Shown: positions 23,939-32,711 of the stretch, piece after piece | Numbering within the stretch: the stretch's first letter is position 1 | How the letters are laid out: each line of letters begins with the position of its first letter | Assembly: GCA_046263755.1 (NCBI GenBank) | Contig: JBJYZC010000020.1 | Coordinates: 1-43,490, forward strand | Source of the DNA: Lachnocurva sp029100405 | GTDB lineage: Bacteria > Bacillota > Clostridia > Lachnospirales > Lachnospiraceae | Direction: 5' to 3' | DNA: 43,490 nucleotides | Program-made: the position numbers and the translations under genes | The notes under the pieces: generated by a model | Databases searched by the model: none | Seen by the model: the letters and a program-made list of their open reading frames with translations, nothing else | What the model was told of the DNA's origin: nothing

Positions 23939-24050
23939 TTAAACAGCAAACCACTTGGCAGCGCTTGTCTTCCCTTTGCAAACGACCTTTCCTTCTTTCC
24001 TAAGGTCGCGCATTAAGACTTGGATCTGATTACGACTAAGCCCCGGAATA
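23939..24050 (-). pseudogene. AlbA_2-type protein, duplicated 3' end
   Basis: The frame reads PGLSRNQIQVLMRDLRKEGK then VVCKGKTSAAKWFAV and stop. It is nearly the same as the last 35 residues of the fragment ending at 24144 (PGLSRNQIRVLMREMRESGK...). No start or N-terminal part exists; the copy begins exactly three bases before a REP-like palindrome. Confidence 0.6.
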
Positions 24051-24052
24051 AC

Positions 24053-24065
24053 GGTGCCTGACACC
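24053..24065. repeat. REP-like palindrome, copy 3 (GGTGCCTGACACC)
   Basis: Lies at the junction between the two AlbA_2-type 3' fragments, in AACGGTGCCTGACACCATCG. Confidence 0.75.
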
Positions 24066-24072
24066 ATCGTAT

Positions 24073-24110
24073 GTTCAAGTTAGTCCCAAGTTAGTCCCAA
24101 GTTAGTTCAA
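24073..24110. repeat. 11-bp tandem repeat (AAGTTAGTCCC type)
   Basis: CAAGTTAGTCC repeats about three times, followed by a degenerate GTTCAAAGTCTGTCCC. It lies downstream of the fragment ending at 24144 and matches the GTCGC array at 23905. Confidence 0.65.
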
Positions 24111-24143
24111 AGTCTGTCCCAAAATAGCACCACTCATCTGGTA

Positions 24144-24712
24144 TTATTCATTGATATACCACCTTGCAGCACTTGTTGTTCCTTCACAGAAAACCTTTCC
24201 ACTTTCACGCATTTCCCTCATCAAGACACGAATTTGATTTCGACTAAGTCCAGGTAAAACTTGCTGTAGTTCTTTGAACGGAGTGCCACCATCATTGTTC
24301 TTGCGAATATGTTTCAGAAGCAATTCTTTGTTCGTATCCCGATCCAAGCCAACGCGCCTTGTATGTATACCCGCTTTTCCAGTCGCTGCATACAGGCTTC
24401 TGGCAAGGACATATTTTTTACGGCCAATATGTTCAGCAATACCCATGTCTGTCAGGCGTGACAGTCGATCCTGCATTTTTCTATCCAAGACCAGTACTCT
24501 TTTGTCGTTCACATCATAAAGAATCCGACTGTATTGGCTTCAGCTGCAGGAACGATAGAACTGATGTCAAGATTGTGCCCGCCGCCGTATGACCACAGAT
24601 CTTCAATCTTTAGTCCCTTCTCAACAATCAGGGTTTTTTCTGCATCATAGAGTTCCTTAGTCGAGATGCAGTCCGCGATTGAACGGTGCTCGTTATTGTT
24701 TACCAGTTGCGA
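24144..24712 (-). pseudogene. AlbA_2/COG2865-like ATP-binding protein, broken
   Basis: The open part (24144-24512) is the C-terminal winged-helix region of the AlbA_2/HATPase_c_4 family: MGIAEHIGRKKYVLARSLYA, RRVGLDRDTNKELLLKHIRK, then PGLSRNQIRVLMREMRESGK and a final TSAARWY. Upstream, another frame continues the coding text: STKELYDAEKTLIVEKGLKI, EDLWSYGGGHNLDISSI and EANTVGFF, which joins to YDVNDKRVLVLDRKM if one base is inserted near 24522. The N-terminal AlbA_2 domain is absent, so it is a relic. Its stop-proximal part is duplicated next door. Confidence 0.6.
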
Positions 24713-26491
24713 TTATTCAGAAAGTTTTATGTATGCCTTCCTAACGATCCCAGCCATTAGCCGTCTTCTCTTCTCAAGGAACTCCGGATAAGAAAGGTTC
24801 TCGAAATTCTCTGGAAGTGCATTCTCTTCGCAAGTCTTCTTATATCCATCTTCTCCCAACTTCTCACGATATCTTGCTACATATTCTGATGGCGGATCAT
24901 CAGAAATATCGATGTTCGTACTGTAGTCCAGATATGTGAAGTTTGCAATCTGGTTCCGCTCACGGTCACTGGTATAGCCGATCTCAGTCAAATAGTGCTT
25001 CGGAAAAATATGATGCTTATCGATTGCTTTCTTATCGCCACTCGCTCCAGGAAGGAGTTTTGAAGTAAGTGTCGTCGTACTAAAGAGCATTGGCGTCCCT
25101 AACACATTCAGCGCAGCAATATACCCATACCAAGCCGGAGACTGTGCTGAAGCACTTGCAAGAGCAGCCGGCAGCGTTAAATTAAAGTAGTCGTCATTTA
25201 ATCTCGTCTCGATCACACTCTTAAGATAGGCTACAAATTCATCTGCGGTCTTTACGCTTCTTAAATCAGCAAACTGCTTTTCTACTTCAGACTCAGTAGA
25301 GCCGGTGTAGAAAAGAGTGATCGTAGACATAAAGATCCACTGTTTGATAATATTCTGAAGTTCTAACGATGCAACTTTATAATCATACTTTCCAATAAGG
25401 TAAAGAACATAACAGAACACGACTGCATTCGAAGAAGCCACAATACTGCTATTTACATATCCTGCGTCAGCAAAAAGTCCCATGAACGCATGCCAGTTGT
25501 TGAGATTCATCACCTTATCCAGTGCTTCCTTAAATTTGCTCAGATTAGTCTTCATCTCTTCCGCTGTGACTTTTCCGGTATCCAGATCTTTACCACGCAT
25601 CAACATATAAGCATAACGAAGACGAGCTCGTCTGAACCCAAGGCCGACCGCCATCCGTATTAGATGCGACGGATCAACTTTAAGGATGAAGTTATAAGAT
25701 GTTTTATCATTAGGTATACGTGACTCAGCGCAGAATCTATCGATCTTATCATGTACTTCATTGTCATACACAGCAAGAAGAGTCTCAATAAAGTTCTTTT
25801 CTGTAAGCTTCTGACCGCCGGAATTCACACGGACAAAGATATCAGCTACATCCTCTTCCGATGCCTTACTGTTGATCCTAAGCGTAGGCAGGGTGTAGAT
25901 CAGCAGATTGAGCAGATCATTCAAATTTGCCTCAATCAGCTCTTCTTCATCATCAGTAAGAAGAGGTTTGCCATTTTTCTCACGACCTGCATTGCAATCT
26001 TTAATAAATTGCTTACGAAATCTTGATACCGTGTTGTCGTCATGAGCCTTAAATACTGAACTGATTTCGTTGATCCATTCAGGATTCTTCTCATAAGCCT
26101 CTGTCCAGACCGCGAACTCCCTGGTGAGCGGATTAAAGGAGATGCGGATAGATCGCTCTGCATAGTTCTTGTCTTTTACTTTAATACCGGAAATAGCCGC
26201 CAAGAGTGCAGTGAGCCTCTGCTGTCCGTCGATCACCAGATAATCCGGCTCTTTATAGGCTTTATCATTGGTCCCGATTTTATTTACTGTCTCATAATCT
26301 TCCGGTGATCTCCAGAGCATTATGTAACCTATCGGATATCCTTTAAGCATAGAATCAAGCAGATCACGCGCCTTACTATCTTCCCATACAAAGGGGCGTT
26401 GCAGATCCGGAAGCCCCACTTTTCCGTTTTTTACGTCCGAAAGAAGATCCCCGATCTTACTCTGAACGTCGTCGAATAGTTCTTTACCCAT
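24713..26491 (-). CDS. DUF262/HNH type IV restriction-like nuclease (GmrSD/BrxU-like)
   Basis: A 592-residue single-chain protein. The N-terminal DUF262 domain has LPDLQRPFVWEDSKARDLLD and the nucleotide-hydrolysis motif VIDGQQRLTALLA (D88-G-Q-Q-R92). The C-terminal DUF1524 HNH-type region has AIDKHHIFPKHYL near residue 490 followed by QIANFTYLD. Family members such as GmrSD and BrxU cut modified (glucosylated or methylated) phage DNA, using NTP. BrxU is itself known as a BREX partner, and this gene lies 1.5 kb after the BREX operon in the same direction. AGGA precedes the ATG. Modified-DNA specificity is inferred. Confidence 0.88.
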   Translation of the reverse strand: MGKELFDDVQSKIGDLLSDVKNGKVGLPDLQRPFVWEDSKARDLLDSMLKGYPIGYIMLWRSPEDYETVNKIGTNDKAYKEPDYLVIDGQQRLTALLAAISGIKVKDKNYAERSIRISFNPLTREFAVWTEAYEKNPEWINEISSVFKAHDDNTVSRFRKQFIKDCNAGREKNGKPLLTDDEEELIEANLNDLLNLLIYTLPTLRINSKASEEDVADIFVRVNSGGQKLTEKNFIETLLAVYDNEVHDKIDRFCAESRIPNDKTSYNFILKVDPSHLIRMAVGLGFRRARLRYAYMLMRGKDLDTGKVTAEEMKTNLSKFKEALDKVMNLNNWHAFMGLFADAGYVNSSIVASSNAVVFCYVLYLIGKYDYKVASLELQNIIKQWIFMSTITLFYTGSTESEVEKQFADLRSVKTADEFVAYLKSVIETRLNDDYFNLTLPAALASASAQSPAWYGYIAALNVLGTPMLFSTTTLTSKLLPGASGDKKAIDKHHIFPKHYLTEIGYTSDRERNQIANFTYLDYSTNIDISDDPPSEYVARYREKLGEDGYKKTCEENALPENFENLSYPEFLEKRRRLMAGIVRKAYIKLSE

Positions 26492-26619
26492 GTGTCATTC
26501 CTATCTTTTTTCGGATGAAATGTGCCTGTCACCGACGCCTTTCAAGAAACTTGGATTCATATTCACCATTTCTTCCTGCTCTAAATAACCAAATACTCAT
26601 AAGAAAAACCACCTTTCAC

Positions 26620-26808
26620 TTATACGATTATGGAAATCACCCCCAAAACTATTCCGATAGGAACAGTCATAATAAGAAGAAAACTTGTCAGGCATCCGCC
26701 TGAATGATTTGTACTATCGCCTTTATTTCTGTCTTCATGTATTTCATTTAGCATATACAGATCAAATAACTCGTCTTCTTCATCATCTCCATCTGTAAAA
26801 ATACCCAT
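26620..26808 (-). CDS. Small membrane protein
   Basis: 62 residues: an acidic N-terminus (TDGDDEEDELFDLYMLNEIH), a short Asn/Ser/Gly linker and one C-terminal hydrophobic helix (LTSFLLIMTVPIGIVLGVI). The start is two bases after the stop of the upstream gene and has GGAGG inside that gene's last codons, so the two are translationally coupled. No family recognised. A membrane-tethered effector or accessory of the neighbouring nucleotide-binding-like protein is a guess. Confidence 0.65.
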   Translation of the reverse strand: MGIFTDGDDEEDELFDLYMLNEIHEDRNKGDSTNHSGGCLTSFLLIMTVPIGIVLGVISIIV

Positions 26809-26810
26809 GC

Positions 26811-27143
26811 CTAGTCCTCCAAATATCGAATCTTCTTTCCATGTGCCTTAGCATACTCAATCTCAGAGCGTGTGCTTTCTCCGATATAACCACCAACATT
26901 GATAACAAATATTTCATCTGCCATATCAATCTTTCGTTTATGCATATCATCAAGCATTTCTTTAGTCTTGGATAAAGTACCTTCATCCATACCATCCCAG
27001 ACTTCCTCATCCCCTGAATGGCCGAAGAGGCCCACACTGATGACAATGTTGCCCTCCAGTGTAAGCCTCTTCTGTGCCATCATAAATTCATCTTTAAACC
27101 GTGTGCTTCCACACAATGTAATAACTTTATATTTTCCTTCCAT
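26811..27143 (-). CDS. Nucleoside 2-deoxyribosyltransferase-like/DUF4406-type protein
   Basis: About 110 residues with the ITLCGSTRFKDEF start, a VISVGLFGHSGDEE middle, HKRKIDMADEIFVINVGGYI and GESTRSEIEYAKAHGKKI. These are the phosphate- and ribose-binding features of the nucleoside deoxyribosyltransferase-like fold, which is common in phage and defence contexts. The longest frame begins with GTG at 27167; I favour the ATG at 27143 because the family text starts right after it. Coupled to the small membrane protein downstream. Substrate unknown. Confidence 0.65.
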   Translation of the reverse strand: MEGKYKVITLCGSTRFKDEFMMAQKRLTLEGNIVISVGLFGHSGDEEVWDGMDEGTLSKTKEMLDDMHKRKIDMADEIFVINVGGYIGESTRSEIEYAKAHGKKIRYLED

Positions 27144-27194
27144 ACCTTTACCATTTATTGTAGCCACAACATCTTGGGTGAATGCTAATACTAA

Positions 27195-27371
27195 TCAAGA
27201 TATTTTATTAGTCTAAAGTTGTCACTCCAAATTATCTTAATATCATCTTCTATAACTGTAGTACCATGATAAAAAGTACAATTGACATTCCTTTTTCTTC
27301 CATCAACTTTTTCTATTAGCTTTTGTTCACAAGCTGGTATTTGTATCCCTCTGCCATATTCACCCCAATAT
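27195..27371 (-). pseudogene. Start-less coding remnant after the 208-residue gene
   Basis: An open frame of about 58 codons reads YWGEYGRGIQIPACEQKL, IEKVDGRKRNVNCTFYHG and IKIIWSDNFRLIKYLD then TAG. It looks protein-like, but has no ATG, GTG or TTG in frame. Another frame has GTG-AAT-ATG overlapping the stop of the previous gene (NMAEGYKYQLVNKS) that runs into stop codons, which suggests a frameshift near 27310. I cannot name a family. Confidence 0.35.
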
Positions 27372-27986
27372 ATTCGAAATCAATTTAAGAATGCCTGCGG
27401 CAATAAGTCCACCACCTGCATTAACAGAAAGATCTCGAATATAAGCAATCAATCCACGTTTTTTCCCTTCAGAATCATGTTTATTTCTTGTGCTTTCCAA
27501 TTCGGTTACTGCGTTTCTCAACTCATTTGCGTTCTCCTTGCCGTATTCGCCATCTAACACTGAATCGTACTTTCGAATCAAATTGATCAGTTCAATGATT
27601 TTTGACTCATCTAACGGTGCAGTATTCGTTTGGCTCTGCGTTGAGTTAATCGTTCCCTGTTGGATTTGAGCTCCGTTTACTGGCCCGAAAAAAAGGTTTG
27701 TATTTGAATTTGGGCTTGGGTAATCTTCTGACATTTGCTTTTCATCGAAATATGAAATCCCATTTCCAAGCAAACGCAGAATATAGGGATAGTCATCTGC
27801 CCAACCTGTTGAAATCATATCTGCTTCTTTCAGTTCCTTGAAAAGGCTGCGAAGAAGTGCATCATCAGCAACTGATAAGGATTCAAATCTTTCTTTCCAA
27901 TACTCAGTATCGCAATTGCCATTACTCAATCTGTGTTCAAGGATCTCTTTTAAAAGCTCCTCAGCTCTCTTTGTTAAATGCTTCAT
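27360..27986 (-). CDS. BREX-operon accessory protein with NGAQIQQGT motif and hydrophobic tail
   Basis: 208 residues. The N-terminal part (about 1-85) is a small helical/winged-helix-like domain ending in YILRLLGNGISYFDEK. A linker then carries FFGPVNGAQIQQGTINSTQS, a motif also seen in AbiTii-type and other defence-linked proteins. A charged helical region follows, then a Gly-rich hydrophobic C-terminus (NAGGGLIAAGILKLISNILG) that could insert into membrane. It starts three bases after the brxL stop, so it belongs to the BREX transcript. Function unknown; a role as effector or regulator of the defence system is inferred only. Confidence 0.7.
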   Translation of the reverse strand: MKHLTKRAEELLKEILEHRLSNGNCDTEYWKERFESLSVADDALLRSLFKELKEADMISTGWADDYPYILRLLGNGISYFDEKQMSEDYPSPNSNTNLFFGPVNGAQIQQGTINSTQSQTNTAPLDESKIIELINLIRKYDSVLDGEYGKENANELRNAVTELESTRNKHDSEGKKRGLIAYIRDLSVNAGGGLIAAGILKLISNILG

Positions 27987-27989
27987 GTA

Positions 27990-30104
27990 TTACTCTACCC
28001 CCAATGCCTTAAACACAGCATCTTCCGCACTGTTATAAAAGATAATCTGAAAGCTCCCCATCAGTTCTGGTGGTACCGTCCCCAGATCCGCCGCAGATGT
28101 AATCGGCAGCAACACTTTCTTTGCTCCGGAATCATGGCACACCTGCAGAGCGTTTGCCAGATCTTCCACCTTGATCAGTGTGCCGCTGATACTGATTTCA
28201 CCAAGGATCGCAAGGGTGCTGACTGCCGGTTTCCCGAGCGCGATAGAGCACAACGCAATCAACGTCGGAAGCGCCAGCTTATCGGTCATACCTATTCCCT
28301 GTAGATCCTGATAGCCAATGATGTAATCCTTATTCGTTGTACTGATGGATCCGCTGATACGGTTTCCGTTTGCCTTCAGGAAATTGAAAGCAGTATTTGT
28401 GGCTTCCTTGGCATCCCGGTCAGATCCCAGGCCGGTTCGTTCAAACTTTCCGCTTCCCGGAAGCATCTGTGATTCCAGCCGGAATACACCGATCATCCCG
28501 GACTTACCACGGGATACCGTGTACACCTGTCCCGGATTGCACATGCCTTCAGGAATCAGTTTGCCACCACCCTGTTCTGGAACTGAAACGAATTTCTCTT
28601 CAAAGGTCTCATTGTCGATGTAGCTGAAGTTCACATCATAGAACTCCATTCCGCCCAGCTTCTTAAGCTGTTCCTTGACGCGGCGACGCATTTCCAGTGC
28701 CATCGTCAGGCACTCCGCTACATCGTCTTTTGTAAAGCTGCCGTCCGGATACAAGAGCTTAATGTAACCGTCCACCATCTTTCGAACAGCGATGGTGTCT
28801 CTCTGATTCAGGTTCCGTCCAAGGCGGAAGTACTGATCTAGTGCATCACCATAGTTCTCCTTGCGCAGTTCCCGAATGAATTCTGCCAGATAGTCCGTGA
28901 TGAAGCCATAGTCATCCGTGAAGTGTTCCGGCCGGAATTTTGGAATCTCCCAGCCGGGATTGTAGCAATGCATGCGATCAAGGAATGCTGTGTCCGTGCC
29001 CATTTGCGGCGGGAACGGATCAAAGAGACTGGAGGTCTTGAGAAGGACATCCACGCTCTGATTGATGTTCCCGACAAAGGCCATGGAAGCAGAGGCTGAG
29101 ATCTCCTCTTTCCCACGCGCAAAGGATCCGGACGCCATATAGTCCTTCATGATCTGGACCCCATCCTTGTCCTTGAAGTTAATCCCAGCGACCTCATCAA
29201 AAGCGACACAATCCCAGAGGCCGACCAAGCCGACCTGACGCCTGCCCATGTTATAGAAGAGGTTGGCAACCGTTGTCTGTCCGCCGGATACAAGAATACT
29301 GTTCGGAGAGATCTCCTTGTACAAATGCGATTTTCCGGTGCTACGCGGACCAAGTTCGCAGAAATTGAAATTATTCTCCACCAGCGGCAGCATCCGGTTC
29401 AGAAGCAGCCACTTCTCACGGTACGTGAACTCATCCGGCTCCATACCGGTGGAACGGAGCAGTATATCGAGCCATTCATCCTTTGTGAAGGCTTTTCTAC
29501 CTTCTTTCAGTTCCTCAATATCTACATGTGGCATCTGGATCGGTGTCAGAGATCGAATGCGAATTGGTGAAAAGTCCTTTTTCTTCTTGTACTTAACACC
29601 AGAATCGTTAAATTCTCCATACCCTTCGACATCGGCATCTTCATCCGATTCATATTCCAGCTGTACAATACACCAGATTCCTCCGCAAAGAAGACGATCG
29701 TACTTTTCCGGATATGTCTCATCGATAGGAATACCGGTAAGGCCCAGATTGGTAAAGGATGCCTCATAGCGATCCTTCTTCAGGTTCAGCTGTACAGAGA
29801 TCATGTCAATGACCGTATGGGAGCCATGCTGCCGGAGCTTTGACAGAACCTTCTGTGCCTCATCCGGGCGGACATAGTTATTCGCAAGGATTTGCTTGAC
29901 ACTCTCCATGCCGGACTGCAGGATCTCTTCGTCATCCGAGCTGCAGTACTGCCCTAAAAGGAATTCCAGCACGTAAACCGGGACATTTGCCCCTTCCTTG
30001 ATCTTCTTTGTCAGATCTTTACGGACAATCTTCCCGTCAAAATGTCCTCTCAATTTCCGCCGGATCTCTTCTCTCCGGCTTTCCTTTACCTCTGTATCGT
30101 CCAT
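27990..30104 (-). CDS. brxL: BREX type 1 protein BrxL (AAA+ / Lon-like)
   Basis: Last core gene of the BREX operon; needed for phage exclusion, not for host methylation. The AAA+ core has Walker A GPRSTGKS (252-259) and Walker B VAFDEVAG (300-307). An arginine-rich MCM-like centre is followed by a Lon-like C-terminal domain (about 580-700; LAILGEISISGTLIKVEDLA, GAKKVLLP). At the positions where Lon has the catalytic Ser (GPSAG) and Lys, this protein has LALPT and LANAL, so proteolysis is unlikely. Length of 704 fits. It starts 21 bp after pglZ. Confidence 0.93.
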   Translation of the reverse strand: MDDTEVKESRREEIRRKLRGHFDGKIVRKDLTKKIKEGANVPVYVLEFLLGQYCSSDDEEILQSGMESVKQILANNYVRPDEAQKVLSKLRQHGSHTVIDMISVQLNLKKDRYEASFTNLGLTGIPIDETYPEKYDRLLCGGIWCIVQLEYESDEDADVEGYGEFNDSGVKYKKKKDFSPIRIRSLTPIQMPHVDIEELKEGRKAFTKDEWLDILLRSTGMEPDEFTYREKWLLLNRMLPLVENNFNFCELGPRSTGKSHLYKEISPNSILVSGGQTTVANLFYNMGRRQVGLVGLWDCVAFDEVAGINFKDKDGVQIMKDYMASGSFARGKEEISASASMAFVGNINQSVDVLLKTSSLFDPFPPQMGTDTAFLDRMHCYNPGWEIPKFRPEHFTDDYGFITDYLAEFIRELRKENYGDALDQYFRLGRNLNQRDTIAVRKMVDGYIKLLYPDGSFTKDDVAECLTMALEMRRRVKEQLKKLGGMEFYDVNFSYIDNETFEEKFVSVPEQGGGKLIPEGMCNPGQVYTVSRGKSGMIGVFRLESQMLPGSGKFERTGLGSDRDAKEATNTAFNFLKANGNRISGSISTTNKDYIIGYQDLQGIGMTDKLALPTLIALCSIALGKPAVSTLAILGEISISGTLIKVEDLANALQVCHDSGAKKVLLPITSAADLGTVPPELMGSFQIIFYNSAEDAVFKALGVE

Positions 30105-30125
30105 AACACAAACCCCTGTCTAACT

Positions 30126-32711
30126 TTATACGCCGAAGCCAAAATCATCGGTAAACGGCAGATCCATGATCACCTGCCACCTCTGCACCTCTGCCCCAGT
30201 TTCATCCTTCAGAATTCTTAAGAAGTACTTGTGATCACTTCCGTATGCCTTTTTCTTGATATCAAAATGCAGTGACACCATCCGATCTCCCGGATTCTGG
30301 GACGAGCTGTCTGCGGTATACAGGACTTCATTGGAGATTACCTCTCCATCATCCGCTTCAAAACGGATACGATATGTTGCTGCCTTTACAACGTCACTTA
30401 CCGGCTGTTCCTGATAAAAGTCCAGCTTCAGCTTCAAGTTCGTAACCTTCCGTATATCTGTGATCAGATTGAACTTCACATCTTCGGTTTCCACTTTTCC
30501 CTTTTGGGTCTTAACAAATACGCATGGAACAATCATTTCCTGCGGAGATGCGCCACCATGGACATAGTTCATTCCGCCGCCACACTTGAATACACTCATC
30601 CCCTTTGCAAGTGAAATCCAGCGTTCATCCTGATTATTCAGTGCATCTCCAAGCGATACGGAATATACTCCATCCGCATCGTTTCTGGAATCACTGATGA
30701 TAAACCGGCGGTCTGTAAAGGCTGCCTTTCCGGCGAGATTTTCCAACTTGTCCGTCTCCTCCAGCTTCCTGCGGGTATAGATAAACCCATGATCTGATGT
30801 GATCAAGAACCGGTATACGTTACCGCTCTTACTGAGCGTCCGGACAATTCCGAAAACTTCTTCAATCGCTTTGTTGGTCGCATCAAAGACACTGTTTTCC
30901 GTCTTCATCGCCTCTCCGGTTGCATCAATTCGGTTATGGTAAATGTAAATGACTTCTTTCCCAGCCGTAAAGCTCCGAAGTTCCTTGCTCTTCATGCTCT
31001 TTAAAGAATCATAGTCAACCGCCACTGCATTCCGGTTCCTTGTCTGCAGGATTTTCTCACGATAAGCAGTAGAGGAAGTCGGATTGCCATCGGCAAGAAC
31101 CTGCGGTGTCTTTCCATCGGTCATCGTAATCGTATCATGCGGCAACAACTCCGCCATTCCCACCATGGTGATGGAAGGAAGCGCCGTCAGCATCGGTTCA
31201 ATCGATGCCTCCATATTTGGATCTTCTCTAAACTGACCGCACAGCTCCTGTGCCGCTTCATACCGGAACGCATCAGAGATAATCACCGCCACCTTCTCTT
31301 TCATTGTTGAAACATTCCGCGAGTAAAAACAGTTCTGTTCAGTGATGACATAATGCATGGCATTTTCTGTATATGCTTCATTCCATGCATAGACCAGTTT
31401 TTCGAGATAATCCGTCCGGTAGATATTTTCAAGTAGATCTGACAGCTTCTCAAAAGCAGCGGTATCTTCCATCTGATCCAGATTAGTAATGAACTTTCGA
31501 TAATCTGTGTCAATCTGATAGTCCTCTGCCGTATAAGAATCAATCAGTTCTTTCAGTGTGCTCTTTGGTGCAAAGCCAACCGCATGGAGCAGGGAAAAAC
31601 CGGCGAGGAGTGCCTGATACTGTGGCTTTCTTGCAGATCCAAAATGAAGTCTCAGACGTTCTTCGCAGATTTCCGGGATCGAGAACCCGTTGATCTGTGC
31701 CTGCAAGTCTTCCGCCACCTCACGCTCACAGAGCCAGCGAATAATAAGGTCATCCACCAACAGGAAGGAAGAGGTATGAATCAGTTCCTCCAAAGGAACA
31801 TCAGCAAGCACATCTGCCGCATGCAGTTCCTGTGCTGCTAAATCCGACAGCTCGTCATAGCTCTCCTGATACAGGACATTGTTCTTCATGTTCTCCAGAA
31901 GAACGGCGATATTGCTCGCCTTACTCTTCATATCGTCCTGCGCATACTGCTTCCAGACATTCGGAACCCGCGTGAGCTGATCCTTAAATGTATCGACGGC
32001 AAACAGTGACATGGCCAGCCTCAGGAGGTTGTGCTTCGGATCGGAATAACCAAGCCGCTCCTCGCAAAGCTGCCAGAAGCTTTCCGTCAAACCAAGTGCA
32101 TCAAATTTCTGAATGATCGCCTGCTCTCGGATATCTCCATAAGTCAAAACCGCATAGAAAAGATCATCTACCGTCGTATTCCTTGCATTTGCTGCCACGC
32201 AGAGCGCAATCAGCGTAATGGTCTTTTCATTTTCGGATTCAAGATCTATCTCCTGCGCGCGCTCTATAAATGCATTGGTGCGTTTATCCGCTTCTTTTCT
32301 CTCTGTGGCATTTAACTTCTGCTTCCCTGCTCCAAAGAAAACATACAGGTCAGACAGAGCTCCGCGAAGACGCATCGGGATATGCAGATCTGCCGCAATC
32401 AGTGATAGTTTGTCCGCGAAGAACTGCCTCGAATACAGAAGGGTATCCTCCAGATGGTTCTGTGATACATCCGGCTTAGCAAAAGGCGCATAGACAAGAT
32501 ATTGGCTCTCCAGGTCATCATGCTCCAATACGATCTTCGTTCGGAAGGCATTGCGATCCGTAAGATGCAGGACCTTCACCTGTCCAAGCTTCAGATCATC
32601 CACCGAATCCTCAAAGGCTCCCGTCGTGTCATACCAGAAGACAAGCCGCTCCCCAGAGGAAAACACATCATTTAGTTTTTTCTCAATTTCTGAGAGGTTC
32701 AGCTCATCCAT
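30126..32711 (-). CDS. pglZ: BREX type 1 protein PglZ
   Basis: The alkaline-phosphatase-superfamily protein that defines BREX systems. The N-terminus (ERLVFWYDTTGAFEDSVDDL) and the metal-site blocks VAVIISDAFRYEAAQEL (about 470-485) and LITSDHGFIYTRRKLEE (about 635-650) are typical of the BREX-1 branch. It ends with a beta-rich domain (NLKLKLDFYQEQPVSD). Length of 861 is normal. Its ATG overlaps the stop of the preceding AlbA_2 gene by eight bases, so the two are co-translated. Confidence 0.95.
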   Translation of the reverse strand: MDELNLSEIEKKLNDVFSSGERLVFWYDTTGAFEDSVDDLKLGQVKVLHLTDRNAFRTKIVLEHDDLESQYLVYAPFAKPDVSQNHLEDTLLYSRQFFADKLSLIAADLHIPMRLRGALSDLYVFFGAGKQKLNATERKEADKRTNAFIERAQEIDLESENEKTITLIALCVAANARNTTVDDLFYAVLTYGDIREQAIIQKFDALGLTESFWQLCEERLGYSDPKHNLLRLAMSLFAVDTFKDQLTRVPNVWKQYAQDDMKSKASNIAVLLENMKNNVLYQESYDELSDLAAQELHAADVLADVPLEELIHTSSFLLVDDLIIRWLCEREVAEDLQAQINGFSIPEICEERLRLHFGSARKPQYQALLAGFSLLHAVGFAPKSTLKELIDSYTAEDYQIDTDYRKFITNLDQMEDTAAFEKLSDLLENIYRTDYLEKLVYAWNEAYTENAMHYVITEQNCFYSRNVSTMKEKVAVIISDAFRYEAAQELCGQFREDPNMEASIEPMLTALPSITMVGMAELLPHDTITMTDGKTPQVLADGNPTSSTAYREKILQTRNRNAVAVDYDSLKSMKSKELRSFTAGKEVIYIYHNRIDATGEAMKTENSVFDATNKAIEEVFGIVRTLSKSGNVYRFLITSDHGFIYTRRKLEETDKLENLAGKAAFTDRRFIISDSRNDADGVYSVSLGDALNNQDERWISLAKGMSVFKCGGGMNYVHGGASPQEMIVPCVFVKTQKGKVETEDVKFNLITDIRKVTNLKLKLDFYQEQPVSDVVKAATYRIRFEADDGEVISNEVLYTADSSSQNPGDRMVSLHFDIKKKAYGSDHKYFLRILKDETGAEVQRWQVIMDLPFTDDFGFGV

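Noticed and set aside
23850..24110. CRISPR array
   Set aside because: The 11-bp units are contiguous, with no unique spacers of constant length, and no cas genes are present anywhere in the window.
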